Assembly (NCBI RefSeq): GCF_013868155.1
Contig: NZ_JACEOG010000002.1
Location: 434,001 to 498,000, forward strand
From: Aeromicrobium phoceense
GTDB lineage: Bacteria > Actinomycetota > Actinomycetes > Propionibacteriales > Nocardioidaceae
Length of the DNA: 64,000 nucleotides
Reading direction: 5' to 3'
Shown: positions 33,965 to 42,939 of the stretch, piece by piece
How the letters are laid out: the number at the start of each line of letters is the position of its first letter
Numbering within the stretch: position 1 is the first letter of the stretch
Translations under genes and position numbers: made by a program
The notes under the pieces: model-generated
What the model was told of the DNA's origin: nothing
The model's database searches: none
Seen by the model: only the letters and a program-made list of their open reading frames with translations

Positions 33965-34377
33965 GAGGCGAGCGGGGGAGCGCGACCGTGGAGTTCACGT
34001 GGCTGGCACTGCTGCTGCTCGTGCCGCTGGTCTACATCGTGGTCGCGGTGTTCGAGACGCAGCGCGCCGCGTACGGGGTCACGGCCGCGAGCGAGGCCGC
34101 CGCACGCGCCTTCATCCAGTCCGAGAGTCCCGCCGGAGCCGAGGCGAGGGCTCGGGTCGCGGCGCGCCTGGTCCTGGCCGACCACGACGTCGTCGGTGCT
34201 TCGATCTCCACCGAGTGCCGGCCCGATTGCTTCGTACCCGGCTCGAGCATTGTCGTCCGGGTGCGCTCGACCCAGCGCCTCCCACTGGCCCCGGACCTCT
34301 TCGGCGATCCGATCGCAGCCTTCGACGTCGCCTCGACCCACACCGAGCCCTTCGGCCGGTACAGGGCGGCACCGTGA
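33961..34377 (+). CDS. second TadE-like pseudopilin
   Basis: 138 residues from GTG 33961 in a GTGA overlap. The leader RGERGSATVEFTWLALLLLVPLVYIVVAVFE has the TadE arrangement with Glu at the start of the helix (TVEF). The soluble part contains two cysteines (ECRPDCF) that could bridge. It is similar in plan to the preceding gene but clearly diverged. The stop again overlaps the next start (GTGA), so all three pseudopilin genes are coupled. Confidence 0.83.
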   Translation: MRGERGSATVEFTWLALLLLVPLVYIVVAVFETQRAAYGVTAASEAAARAFIQSESPAGAEARARVAARLVLADHDVVGASISTECRPDCFVPGSSIVVRVRSTQRLPLAPDLFGDPIAAFDVASTHTEPFGRYRAAP

Positions 34378-34778
34378 GCACCCGCGAGCGCGGCAACGTC
34401 ACGGTGCTGACCGTGGGGTTCCTCGCGGTGCTGGGCCTGCTCGTCGTCGTGGTGGTGAACGCCTCGGCCGCGTTCCTCGAGCGCCGCGAGCTGATGAACC
34501 TCGCCGACCGGATCGCGTTGCACGCCGCCGACGGCCTCGACCGCGACCGCGTCTACCTCGGCGGCCTCATGGACGAGGCGACCCTCGACGCGGTCGACGC
34601 CCTCGCACTGACGGCGGGGATCGTCCCTTCCGACGTGAGCCTCACGCTGGTCACCACCGACGACCGCGTCGACGTCCGGGGGACGCGCCGAGCCCGGTTG
34701 CCGCTCGTGCCTCCGGGACTCCCCGACACCGCGACAGTCCGCGCCGAGGCGTCAGCCCGCCTGCACCTCGCGCCCTGA
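34374..34778 (+). CDS. TadG/Rv3654c-like pilus-locus protein
   Basis: 134 residues from GTG 34374. The leader TRERGNVTVLTVGFLAVLGLLVVVVVNAS is a TadG-type helix without the Glu of TadE. It is followed by LMNLADRIALHAADGLD, the usual segment of 'helicase/secretion neighbourhood TadE-like' proteins of actinobacteria, and a short beta-rich end. It is the last gene of the tad operon. No prepilin peptidase or RcpC/TadD gene follows. Confidence 0.78.
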   Translation: MSTRERGNVTVLTVGFLAVLGLLVVVVVNASAAFLERRELMNLADRIALHAADGLDRDRVYLGGLMDEATLDAVDALALTAGIVPSDVSLTLVTTDDRVDVRGTRRARLPLVPPGLPDTATVRAEASARLHLAP

Positions 34779-34818
34779 TGGCGTTCGACCCGGCCCGGGG
34801 GAGGGCGGCGCCGCTGCC

Positions 34819-34824
34819 TAGGCT
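34819..34824 (+). promoter_or_regulatory. leaderless -10 of the RDD gene
   Basis: TAGGCT ends 6 nt before GTG 34831. Confidence 0.5.
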
Positions 34825-34830
34825 GGGCCC

Positions 34831-35211
34831 GTGACCGAGACCTTCGACGAGCCGTCCCTGGGGCGGCGCCTGGTGGCGCTGCTGATCGACTGGGTGATCG
34901 CCTCGTTCTCCGCCGTGGCGCTGTTCGGGTGGACCGGGGTGCGGTTCCCGCCCGATGGCATCCGCGACCAGCTGATCATCAACGGCGTGTTCGTCGTCGA
35001 GGTCGCGATCCTCGTCGGGCTCACCGGGTTCTCGATCGGCAAGCGCATCATGGGCCTGCGGCTGATCAACCCCGACGGACGCCCGATCGGCGTGCTGCGG
35101 GCGCTGCTGCGCACCGTGCTGCTGAGCCTCGTGATCCCCGCGATCGTGATGACCGACGACAAGCGGGGCCTGCACGACCTCGCCGCGGGCAGCAAGGTCG
35201 TCAAGGCCTAG
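34831..35211 (+). CDS. RDD-family membrane protein
   Basis: 126 residues from GTG 34831. The RDD pattern is visible: SLGRRLVALLIDWVIASF (Arg and Asp in the first helix), a second helix (about 50-68) with GFSIGKRIMGLRL after it, and a third span (about 92-110) ending with MTDDKRGLHDLAAGSKVV. RDD proteins are small membrane proteins, some acting as ion antiporters; this one's role is unknown. Its end overlaps by 11 bp the extended 3' end of the convergent DUF4191 gene. Confidence 0.85.
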   Translation: MTETFDEPSLGRRLVALLIDWVIASFSAVALFGWTGVRFPPDGIRDQLIINGVFVVEVAILVGLTGFSIGKRIMGLRLINPDGRPIGVLRALLRTVLLSLVIPAIVMTDDKRGLHDLAAGSKVVKA

Positions 35212-36040
35212 GTTCGGCGCGGCCAAGCGTGATCTCGATATGCGTCTCGCTGCGCTCGCCAGCTACTCGATCACCGAGGGGCGCGACAACGCCCGCCACT
35301 CGACGAGTGGCGGGCGCTGAGCGGGGGCTGGGGCAGCCGCGCCTCATCTTGCGGGCGCCCCTGGTGCTGGTGGGCACCGGGCCGCGCGGCATCGGGGCGG
35401 CGGGGCGCATCGCGTCGAGCGCCTTGAGCTTGTAGAGCACGTCGGTCTGTTGCGCGGGCTTGATCGCCTTCTTGAGCTTCTTGACCCGCTTCACCAGCTG
35501 GGGCAGGGGCACCTCGCCCTCGCCGCGGCCGACGATGAGCGTGGTGATCGGGACGCCGTCGCCGACGATGCGGCGGTGCTTCTTGACCTCGGAGCCAAGC
35601 AGGTTGCTCACGCGGGCGTGCTGGCCCTCGCCCACCAGGACGACGCCGGGACGCCCCACCAGGCGGTGGACCACGTCCTGCTGCTTCGTGAAGCCGACAG
35701 CAGGCTTGACGTCCCAGCCGCGGCGCAGCATCTGCAGCGCACCCGCGCCGGCGCCCAGCTGGCCCTCGGCCTGCTCGTACATCGACTTCTCGGCACGCTT
35801 GCCGAACACGATCATCGTGACCAGCAGGGCGGTGGTCAGCGAGAGCAGGACCGCGATGATGATGCCCAGCCACCAGATCCCGAAGATGAATAGGGACAGC
35901 GCCGCCATGGCGGCGGCGGTGAGCACGAAGACGCCGAGCAGGAGCAGGCCGAGACGCGGCTGCGTTCGCTTGGTCATCTGGTACGCATTGCGCAGCTGCG
36001 CGATGCGTCCGGTGGGTGCTGCGGGAGCGGGGCTGGACAT
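35201..36040 (-). CDS. DUF4191 membrane protein with repeat-encoded C-terminal extension
   Basis: 279 residues. The DUF4191 core (1 to about 232) has two helices (about 28-50 and 55-75), then AEKSMYEQAEGQLGAGAGALQMLRRGWDV, RLVGRPGVVLVGEG and a Lys-rich end with PMPRGPVPTSTRGARKMRR. Family members end about there. Here another 45 or so residues follow (CPSPRSAPATRRVAGVVAPLG and on), encoded by an intergenic repeat and a hairpin (35291-35315). The original stop has apparently been lost or replaced. The gene follows lipA by 15 bp on the same strand, a common actinobacterial pairing. Function unknown. Confidence 0.82.
   Translation of the reverse strand: MSSPAPAAPTGRIAQLRNAYQMTKRTQPRLGLLLLGVFVLTAAAMAALSLFIFGIWWLGIIIAVLLSLTTALLVTMIVFGKRAEKSMYEQAEGQLGAGAGALQMLRRGWDVKPAVGFTKQQDVVHRLVGRPGVVLVGEGQHARVSNLLGSEVKKHRRIVGDGVPITTLIVGRGEGEVPLPQLVKRVKKLKKAIKPAQQTDVLYKLKALDAMRPAAPMPRGPVPTSTRGARKMRRGCPSPRSAPATRRVAGVVAPLGDRVAGERSETHIEITLGRAEPRP
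35230..35279. repeat. dispersed repeat, copy 1
   Basis: About 50 bp (TGATCTCGATA, then CGTCTCGCTGCGCTCGCC, then CTCGATCACCGAGG) shared with 43502-43551, with only a few differences. It lies inside the 3' extension of the DUF4191 frame. Confidence 0.8.
35291..35315. terminator. 12-bp-arm hairpin at the end of the RDD/DUF4191 pair
   Basis: GCCCGCCACTCG and CGAGTGGCGGGC form perfect arms around a single A. It lies 80 bp after the RDD stop on the plus strand and inside the DUF4191 frame on the minus strand. No T tract is present, so it may be a terminator or part of the repeat element. Confidence 0.45.
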
Positions 36041-36055
36041 GAGCCCGATTCTACG

Positions 36056-36979
36056 TCAGGCCCGAGCGTCCATCGCCTGCTGGTAGAGCCTTCCGGCGCG
36101 GTAGGACGAACGGACGAGCGGTCCGGACATCACACCGGAGAATCCGATCTCGTCGGCCTCCTGCTGGAGCTCGACGAACTCCTCGGGCTTGACCCACCGC
36201 TCGACGGGGTGGTGACGGGCCGAGGGGCGGAGGTACTGGGTGATCGTGATGAGCTCGCAGCCGGCCGCGTGCAGGTCGCGCAGCGCCTGCGAGACCTCCT
36301 CGCGCGTCTCGCCCAGGCCCAGGATCAGGTTGGACTTCGTGACGAGGCCGAAGGCCCGCGCCTGCGTCAGCACGTCGAGGGAGCGCTCGTAGCGGAACGC
36401 CGGGCGGATGCGCTTGAAGATCCGCGGCACGGTCTCGACGTTGTGCGCGAGCACCTCGGGACGCGACTCGAAGACCTCGGTCAGCAGCTCGGGGATGCCG
36501 TTGAAGTCGGGGATGAGGTTCTCCACGCCGGTGCCCGGGTTGAGCTCGTGGATCTTGCGGACCGTCTCGGCGTAGAGCCAGGCGCCGCCGTCGGGCAGGT
36601 CGTCGCGGGCGACGCCGGTGATGGTGGCGTACTTCAGCTCCATCGTGCGGACGCTCTCGGCCACGCGGCGGGGCTCGTCACGGTCGAGATCGGAGGGCTT
36701 GCCGGTGTCGATCTGGCAGAAGTCGCAGCGGCGGGTGCACTGCTCGCCACCGATGAGGAACGTCGCCTCGCGGTCCTCCCAGCACTCGAAGATGTTGGGA
36801 CAGCCGGCTTCCTGGCAGACCGTGTGAAGGCCCTCGCTCTTCACGAGCTTCATCAGCTCGTTGTACTCCGGCCCCATCTTGGCGCGCGTCTTGATCCACG
36901 CGGGCTTCTTCTCGATGGGGGTCTCGGCGTTGCGGACCTCGAGCCGCAACATCTTGCGTCCTTCGGGAGCGATGGTCAC
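36056..36979 (-). CDS. lipA: lipoyl synthase
   Basis: 307 residues. A radical-SAM enzyme that inserts two sulphurs into octanoyl groups on lipoyl domains. The auxiliary cluster motif is [12 protein letters not shown], the SAM cluster motif [15 protein letters not shown] near the C-terminus carries the conserved serine. GTG 36979 is chosen because TAGGGT (36987-36992, minus) ends 7 nt upstream, giving a leaderless gene; GTGs at 36985 and 36988 are alternatives. lipB lies 28 bp upstream and sucB/lpdA a few kilobases away on the same strand. Confidence 0.96.
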   Translation of the reverse strand: MTIAPEGRKMLRLEVRNAETPIEKKPAWIKTRAKMGPEYNELMKLVKSEGLHTVCQEAGCPNIFECWEDREATFLIGGEQCTRRCDFCQIDTGKPSDLDRDEPRRVAESVRTMELKYATITGVARDDLPDGGAWLYAETVRKIHELNPGTGVENLIPDFNGIPELLTEVFESRPEVLAHNVETVPRIFKRIRPAFRYERSLDVLTQARAFGLVTKSNLILGLGETREEVSQALRDLHAAGCELITITQYLRPSARHHPVERWVKPEEFVELQQEADEIGFSGVMSGPLVRSSYRAGRLYQQAMDARA

Positions 36980-37007
36980 GGTCACCACCCTACGTGGCGT
37001 CCGGTGA

Positions 37008-37700
37008 TCAGAGCAGCGGGACCGCCGCGTGCTCGACGCGGTCGATGTCGGGGGAGGGCTCGTAGGTGCGCCACGTCAGCAGGTCATCGAGGTGGTTGAT
37101 CACGGTGGGCGCCACGTCGCGCGGGGCGGCGTCGCGGCCGATCTCGCGGTCGAGCGACGTCACGCCCGCATCGGCGATGCCGCACGGGACGAAGCGGTCG
37201 TACCAGCCGAGGTCGACGTCGCAGTTGAGGCTGAAGCCGTGCATTGCCACGCCGCGCGAGACGCGGATGCCGATCGCGGCGATCTTGCGCTCGGGACGAC
37301 CCGCGGACTCGGGCAGCCACACCCCCGAGCGACCCGGCACGCGGCCGGTGGCCAGTCCGTGGTCGGACAGCGAGCGGATCAGCGCCTCCTCGATGCGGCG
37401 CACGTAGTCGACGACGAGCACGTGCGAGGGAAGCTTCACGATCGGGTAGCCCACCAGCTGGCCGGGCCCGTGGAAGGTGATCTTGCCGCCGCGGTCGACG
37501 TCGACGACGGGCGTGCCGTCCTGCGGGCGCTCGTGGGGCTCGGTGCGACGGCCCGCGGTGTAGACCGGCGGGTGCTCCAGCAGCAGCGCCGTGTCCTCGA
37601 TGCGGTCGGCCACGCGGTCGGCGTGCAGGTCGCGCTGGAGCTGCCACGCCTGCGTGTAGTCGATCGCAGCGTCGCCGTACCAGTCCTGGAGGTAGCGCAC
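37008..37700 (-). CDS. lipB: octanoyl-[ACP]:protein N-octanoyltransferase
   Basis: 230 residues from GTG 37700. LipB moves octanoate from acyl carrier protein to the lysine of lipoyl domains. Motifs: [32 protein letters not shown], the catalytic Lys in [22 protein letters not shown], and the catalytic Cys in FVPCGI. TAGGCT (37708-37713, minus) ends 7 nt before the GTG, so it is leaderless. lipA follows 28 bp later with its own leaderless promoter, so the two can be transcribed separately. Confidence 0.96.
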   Translation of the reverse strand: MRYLQDWYGDAAIDYTQAWQLQRDLHADRVADRIEDTALLLEHPPVYTAGRRTEPHERPQDGTPVVDVDRGGKITFHGPGQLVGYPIVKLPSHVLVVDYVRRIEEALIRSLSDHGLATGRVPGRSGVWLPESAGRPERKIAAIGIRVSRGVAMHGFSLNCDVDLGWYDRFVPCGIADAGVTSLDREIGRDAAPRDVAPTVINHLDDLLTWRTYEPSPDIDRVEHAAVPLL

Positions 37701-37705
37701 GGGGT

Positions 37706-38203
37706 TCAGCCTACGACGCGGCGCAGGATCGTCAGGTCGAGCCAGCGGTCGAACTTGCGGCCGACCTCCTCGAGGCGCCCAGTCTGCTCGAACCCGAGGT
37801 CCTCGTGCAGCTCGATCGAGACCGTGTTCCCCGACTCGATCAGGGCCAGCACCACGTGGACGTCGGGGGCGTCGCAGGCCTGCCCCAGCAGCGCGACCAT
37901 GAGCTGGCGGGCGATGCCGCGGCGCCGGTGGTCGCGGTGGACGTAGACCGCGTTCTCGACCGTGTGCCGGTAGGACTCGCGCGGGCGGAACGTCCCGTAG
38001 CTGGCGTAGCCGGCCACCTCGCCGTGCACGTCGGCCACCAGCACCGGGTGACCGGCGCGGACGCGGGTCTCGTACCAGTGCAGGCGATCGGCGAGGTCGA
38101 CCGGCGTCTCGTCCCAGATCGCCGTGGTGTTCTCGATGGCTTCGTTGTGGATGTCGAGGATCGTCGGCAGGTCGGCCGGGGTCGCTGCGCGGATGGTCGC
38201 CAC
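37706..38203 (-). CDS. GNAT N-acetyltransferase, phosphinothricin-acetyltransferase-like
   Basis: 165 residues from GTG 38203. IRAATPADLPTILDIHNEAIENTTAIWDETP is the Pat/Bar-type N-terminus. The acetyl-CoA loop is VYVHRDHRRRGIARQLM, followed by LALIESGNTVSIELHEDLGFEQTGRLEEVGRKFDRWLDL. Members acetylate phosphinothricin, methionine sulphone or other amino compounds; the real substrate is open. An ATG-like start further upstream is unlikely because CAAAAT (38210-38215, minus) ends 6 nt before the GTG. It ends 5 bp before lipB starts, so its stop lies in the lipB -10 region. Confidence 0.88.
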   Translation of the reverse strand: MATIRAATPADLPTILDIHNEAIENTTAIWDETPVDLADRLHWYETRVRAGHPVLVADVHGEVAGYASYGTFRPRESYRHTVENAVYVHRDHRRRGIARQLMVALLGQACDAPDVHVVLALIESGNTVSIELHEDLGFEQTGRLEEVGRKFDRWLDLTILRRVVG

Positions 38204-38271
38204 CGGTCCATTTTGGCAGGGCTGTGGACCGCGAGTCGACACGGCACGCGGGCACCCGCGAGGCTGCGGCC

Positions 38272-38664
38272 ATGGGGGAGTGGATCGCGGCACTCGCCGC
38301 CCTCGCCGTGCCGTTCACGGGGCACTGCGACGCGCTCGCGGCGCTCGACGCCCTGCGAGCCCTCGCGTGGACCTCGGGTGACGAGCGTCTGCTCTCCCGG
38401 GCCTACGCGCCCGGCACCGACGAGGCCGACGTCGAGCGGCTGCGGTCCTGGCGCGAGCGGGGGATCACGGTCGAGGGCGCGCGCACCGTGCGGGCCTCGT
38501 GCCGTATCGGCGCCGGAGGCGTGGAGGTCGTCGAGCGCCTCGGCCCCACGGTGGCGGTGCTCGCCGACGGCACGCGCCACCGGCTGCCCTCCGACGCGTG
38601 GGACCGCAGGATCGTCGAGGTCGCCCACCGCGACGGCTGGTGGCGGATCGTGCGGGTGCGCTGA
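38272..38664 (+). CDS. hypothetical protein, possibly exported
   Basis: 130 residues from ATG 38272. The N-terminus has a weak hydrophobic stretch (MGEWIAALAALAVPFTGH). The rest is one small alpha+beta domain with LARAYAPG-like 'SRAYAPGTDEADVERLRSWRERGITV', VVERLGPTVAVLADGTRH and a final WWRIVRV strand. This layout, with YAPG after a short helix, occurs in a group of small actinobacterial proteins with an NTF2-like fold; I cannot assign a function. It is convergent with the epimerase gene, 1 bp apart. Confidence 0.55.
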   Translation: MGEWIAALAALAVPFTGHCDALAALDALRALAWTSGDERLLSRAYAPGTDEADVERLRSWRERGITVEGARTVRASCRIGAGGVEVVERLGPTVAVLADGTRHRLPSDAWDRRIVEVAHRDGWWRIVRVR

Positions 38665-38665
38665 G

Positions 38666-39559
38666 TCAGGCGCCGCGGCCGAGTGCCGTGCGCAGCACGC
38701 GGTCGATGCCCGGGTCGGCGAAGGAGAACCGGTCGGCCATCAGCGCCGCGGGACGGACCCGCAGCGAGCCGAGGAGGTCGTCGGCCAGGCCGCCGAGAGC
38801 GAGCCGGATCGCGAACGCCGGAGCGGCCAGCACGGCCGGCCGGTGCACGGTGGTGGCCAGCGTGCGGGTGAAGTCGCGGTTGGTGACGTCGTCGGGAATC
38901 GCGAGGTTCACCGGGCCGCTGAGGTCGCCCTCGAGCACGTGCGTCACCGCCGAGACCCAGTCGCGACGGGAGATCGTGGAGAAGTACTGGTGCCCGTCGC
39001 CGAGCCGGGCGCCGAGGCCCAGCCGGAACGGCAGCAGCATGAGCTTCAGTGCACCACCGGACTTGTCCAGCACGATCGCCGTGCGCAGGTAGGCCACACG
39101 GGCGCCGGACTCGACGGCCGGCGCGGCCGCCGCCTCCCACTGCTGGGCCACTTCGGCGAGGAAGCCCGTGCCGGGTCCGGAGGTCTCGTCGAGCTCCTCG
39201 TCACCGCGGTCGACCCCGTACCAGGACATGCCCGACCCCGACAGGAACGCCGGAGGGGTGGGCGAGGCGGCGACGGCGCGCGCGAGCGTGGAGGTGGCGC
39301 CGAGGCGCGAGGCAAGGATCTCCCGCTTGCGCGACGGGGTGCGGGGCCACTGCGAGATCGGCGACCCGGACAGGTTGATCACCGCGTCGGCCCGGGCGAT
39401 CAGGTCCTGGTCGATGAGGCCCTCGGAGGGCTTCCACCAGGACTCGCCATCGCCCGCCGTGCGCCGCACCAGCGTCGTGACCTCGTGGCCACGCTGGCGC
39501 AGGTGGTGGACCAGGGGCGCGCCGAGAAATCCCGACGCGCCCCCGATCACGACTCGCAT
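38666..39559 (-). CDS. NAD-dependent epimerase-like protein of the TIGR01777 family (SDR39U1-like)
   Basis: 297 residues. An atypical extended SDR fold: the NAD(P) site is MRVVIGGASGFLGAPLVHHL, then VINLSGSPI, SGSGMSWYG (active-site Tyr region) and RTAIVLDKSGGALKLMLLPFRLGLGARLGDG. The C-terminal DUF1731 part is GLADDLLGSLRVRPAALMADRFSFADP. The biochemical role is not established. It lies 2 bp after the sucB stop, so it belongs to the lpdA-sucB transcription unit, an arrangement seen in other actinobacteria. Confidence 0.88.
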   Translation of the reverse strand: MRVVIGGASGFLGAPLVHHLRQRGHEVTTLVRRTAGDGESWWKPSEGLIDQDLIARADAVINLSGSPISQWPRTPSRKREILASRLGATSTLARAVAASPTPPAFLSGSGMSWYGVDRGDEELDETSGPGTGFLAEVAQQWEAAAAPAVESGARVAYLRTAIVLDKSGGALKLMLLPFRLGLGARLGDGHQYFSTISRRDWVSAVTHVLEGDLSGPVNLAIPDDVTNRDFTRTLATTVHRPAVLAAPAFAIRLALGGLADDLLGSLRVRPAALMADRFSFADPGIDRVLRTALGRGA

Positions 39560-39561
39560 GC

Positions 39562-41399
39562 TCAGCCCAGCTCACCTTCGAAGGCGCCGGCCTGCAGCCG
39601 CTCCTTGATGGCGGTCAGGAAGCGGCCCGCGTCGGCACCGTCGATGATGCGGTGGTCGTACGTGAGCGCCAGGTAGGCCATCGAGCGGATCGCGATGGAC
39701 TCCGAGCCGTTCGCGTCGGTGATGACCACCGGACGCTTGACGATCGAGCCGACGCCGAGGATCGCGACCTGCGGCTGGTTGATGATCGGCGTGTCGAACA
39801 GGGCGCCGTTGCTGCCCAGGTTCGTGATCGAGAACGTGCCGCCGGAGAGCTCGTCCGGAAGGATCTTGTTGTTCCGGGTGCGATCGGCGATGTCGGCGAT
39901 CTTGCGGGCCAGACCGGCGATGTTGAGGTCGCCGGCGTCCTTGATCGTGGGCGCCAACAGGCCGCGCTCGGTGTCGACCGCGATCGAGAGGTGCTCGCCA
40001 TCGGGGTAGGTGACGGTGCCCCCCTCGAGGTCGAGCGCCGCGTTGACCTGCGGGTACTGCTTGAGCGCCTCGATGGCCGCCTTCGCGAAGAACGGCAGGT
40101 ACGTCAGCTTGACGCCCTCACGCTCCAGGAACGCGTCCTTGTGCTGGGCGCGCAGGCGGACGACCTCGGTGACGTCGACCTCGTGCACCTGCGTGAGCTG
40201 GGCCGCGACCTGCAGCGACTCGACCATGCGGTTGGCGATGGTCTTGCGCAGGCGGCTGAGCTTGTCGGTGCGACCACGCAGCGGCGAGGCCGGGGCCGAC
40301 GGCGCCGCGGAGGCGGCAGCCGGCTTCTCGGCGGCGGGAGCCTCGGCGGCCTTGCTCTTCTCGGCCGCGTCGAGGATGTCCTGCTTGCGGATCCGGCCGC
40401 CGACACCGGAGCCGGTGACGGTGGACAGGTCCACGCCGTGCTGCTTGGCGAGCTTGCGGACGATCGGGGTCACGTAGCCCTCGGACGAACCGGCGTCCGA
40501 GGACGCGGAGACCTCGACCTTCGGCTCCTCGGCCTTCGGCTGCTCCTGGGGCTCCTCGGCCTTCGGCTCCTCCTTCGGCTGCTCGGGCTCCGGCTCGGGC
40601 TGGGGCTCCTCGGCCTTCGGCTCCTCGGCCTTCGGCTCCTCGGCCGGGGCCTCCTCCTGCGCGGGTTCCGGCTCGGGCTCGGGCTCGGGCGCCGACTCGG
40701 CCGGCGCTGCGCCCTCCTCGCCGATGATCGCGAGCTCGGCGCCGACCTCGACGGTCTCGTCCTCGTCGACCTTGATCTCCAGCAGCGTGCCGGCGATCGG
40801 GGACGGGATCTCGGTGTCGACCTTGTCGGTGGAGATCTCGAGCAGCGGCTCGTCGATCTCGACGGTGTCGCCGACGGACTTGAGCCACTGGGTGACGGTG
40901 CCCTCGGTGACGGACTCGCCGAGCGCGGGCAGCGTGACGGCCTGGCCGCTCGTGCCGCCGGACGAGGCGGGCTTCGTCTCGGGCTCGGGGGCCGGGGCCT
41001 CCTCGTCGGACTCCGCCGCAGGGGCGGGCTCCCCGGCGGGAGCCGGCTGCGACTCCTCCTCGGCCTCGCCGGCGCCGGGAGCGGGCTCCTCGGCGGCGGG
41101 CTCGGGCTCAGCCTCGGCCTGCGACGACTCACCCGAGTCGCCGGAGTCGGAGGAGGACTCGTCCGCGTCACCGATGATCGCCAGCACGGCGCCCACCTCG
41201 ACGGTGTCGTCCTCCTCGGCACGGATCTCCAGATCGTGCCGGCGACGGGGGAGGGGATCTCGGTGTCGACCTTGTCGGTGGAGATCTCGAGCAGGGGCTC
41301 GTCGACCTCGATCGTGTCGCCGACGGCCTTCAGCCACTGCGTGACGGTGCCTTCGGTGACCGACTCGCCGAGCGCGGGAAGGGTGACTTCGGTTGCCAT
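39562..41399 (-). CDS. sucB: 2-oxoglutarate dehydrogenase E2 (dihydrolipoyl succinyltransferase), interrupted by a one-base deletion
   Basis: Starts at ATG 41399 with AGGA upstream: [19 protein letters not shown] is the first lipoyl domain ([14 protein letters not shown]). Near 41232 the frame breaks (GTIW then RS instead of GTILEI), and the correct continuation [14 protein letters not shown] is in another frame. Adding one base restores 612 codons. Order: lipoyl domain 1, acidic linker, lipoyl domain 2, a Pro/Glu/Lys/Ala linker, the subunit-binding domain ([20 protein letters not shown]), and the catalytic domain with [13 protein letters not shown]. As written, the first frame would run on to 40470 as junk. 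For a central TCA enzyme a sequencing error is more likely than a real break. Confidence 0.9.
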
Positions 41400-41418
41400 G
41401 TGGTGTCCTGTTCGGTTC

Positions 41419-42795
41419 TCAGGCGTGCGAGTGCAGCGGCTTGCCGGCCAGGGCGAGGGCAGCCTCGCCGAGGGACTCGTTCTGGGTGGGGTGGGCGTGG
41501 ATGAACTCGGCGACGTCGTCGGGGTAGGCCTCCCAGCCCACCCAGAGGGTCGCCTCGCCGATCTGCTCGCCCATGCGCGCGCCGAGCATGTGGACGCCCA
41601 CGATCGGGCCGTCCTTCTCGCGCACCACCTTGACGACACCGGCGGTCTGCAGGATCTGGCTCTTGCCGTTGCCGCCGAGGTTGTACTCGACGGTCTCGAC
41701 CTCGCCGTGCTTGTCCTTGGCCTGGGCCTCGGTGAGGCCGACCGACGCGAGCTCGGGCTCGCAGTACGTGACGCGGGGGATGTTCACGTCGACGATCGGG
41801 CGCGGGTTCAGGCCCGCGATCTCCTCGGCGACGAAGATGCCGTGGGCGAAGCCGCGGTGCGCCAGCTGCAGGCCGGGCACGAGGTCGCCGACCGCGTAGA
41901 CGCCGTCGACGTTGGTGCGCAGGCGCTCGTCGGTGGGCACCCAGCCGCGCTCGACGGTGACGCCGGCCTCCTCGAAGCCCATGCCGGCCGAGCGGGGGCC
42001 GCGGCCGACGGCCACGAGGACCAGGTCAGTCTCGATCGTGTCGCCGTTCTCCAGCGTGACGACGGCGCCGCTGTCGCTCTGCTCGACCCCGGTGAACTTC
42101 ACGCCGGTCTTGAAGGCGATCTTGCGCTTGCGGAAGGCGCGCTCCAGGCCCTTGCTGAGGATCGGGTCCTCCAGCGGGACGAGCGTGGGCAGCGCCTCGA
42201 CGATGGTGACCTCGGCGCCGAAGTGGTTCCAGACGGAGGCGAACTCGACGCCGATGACGCTGCCGCCGATGATGACGGCGCGCTTCGGGACCTCCTCGAG
42301 CTTGAGGGCCTGGTCGCTGGTCATCACGCGGCCGCCGATCTCGATCCCGAGCGTGCGGGGCTCCGAGCCGGTGGCGAGGACGACGTTGGTGCCGGTGTAG
42401 CGCTGGCCGTCGACCTCGACGGTCTTGGCGTCGACGAGCTTGCCCTCGCCCTCGACGACGGTGATGCCGCCGGACTTCACCAGGCCGGTGAGTCCCTTGT
42501 AGAGGCGGTCGATGACGCCCTGCTTGTAGGCGTTGACCTTGGTCATGTCGACACCGTCGAACGACGTGTGCACGCCGATCGAGTCACCTTCGCTGGCGAC
42601 GTGCGCGACCTCGGCCGCGTGCAGGAGCGCCTTGGTGGGGATGCAGCCTTCGTGGAGGCACGTGCCACCCACCTTGGCCTTCTCGATCATGGCAACGGTC
42701 TTGCCGAGCTGGACGGCGCGCAGGGCACAGGCGTAGCCCCCGCTTCCGGCTCCGAGAATGACGATGTCGAACGAATGGGGTGCGTCGTCGGGCAC
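41419..42795 (-). CDS. lpdA: dihydrolipoyl dehydrogenase (E3)
   Basis: 458 residues from GTG 42795, with GGAGGA 5 nt upstream. FAD site [18 protein letters not shown], redox-active disulphide [16 protein letters not shown] site [19 protein letters not shown]-binding [18 protein letters not shown], and the C-terminal catalytic base in [13 protein letters not shown]. It reoxidises dihydrolipoamide in the pyruvate, 2-oxoglutarate and glycine-cleavage complexes. sucB follows 19 bp downstream. With lipA/lipB nearby and gcvT at 46.4 kb, this stretch serves lipoate-dependent metabolism. Confidence 0.97.
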   Translation of the reverse strand: MPDDAPHSFDIVILGAGSGGYACALRAVQLGKTVAMIEKAKVGGTCLHEGCIPTKALLHAAEVAHVASEGDSIGVHTSFDGVDMTKVNAYKQGVIDRLYKGLTGLVKSGGITVVEGEGKLVDAKTVEVDGQRYTGTNVVLATGSEPRTLGIEIGGRVMTSDQALKLEEVPKRAVIIGGSVIGVEFASVWNHFGAEVTIVEALPTLVPLEDPILSKGLERAFRKRKIAFKTGVKFTGVEQSDSGAVVTLENGDTIETDLVLVAVGRGPRSAGMGFEEAGVTVERGWVPTDERLRTNVDGVYAVGDLVPGLQLAHRGFAHGIFVAEEIAGLNPRPIVDVNIPRVTYCEPELASVGLTEAQAKDKHGEVETVEYNLGGNGKSQILQTAGVVKVVREKDGPIVGVHMLGARMGEQIGEATLWVGWEAYPDDVAEFIHAHPTQNESLGEAALALAGKPLHSHA

Positions 42796-42939
42796 GATGT
42801 CCTCCGGGTAGGTGGTCTGCTGTCATCTTGTCACCTGTCCGGTGAGGGCTGCCACCGGGGAGGGCTCGCGGGATGTGACTTCGGGGTAGGTTCCGCGCGC
42901 TTCCTGATGGGGGTGGGTGCGGTCGGGCAGAATTGCGCC

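Noticed and set aside
40500..40700. Tandem short repeats rich in GGCTCCTCGGCCTT-like units, possible repeat array
   Set aside because: They encode the Pro/Glu/Lys/Ala linker between lipoyl and binding domains of SucB; not a CRISPR or independent repeat.
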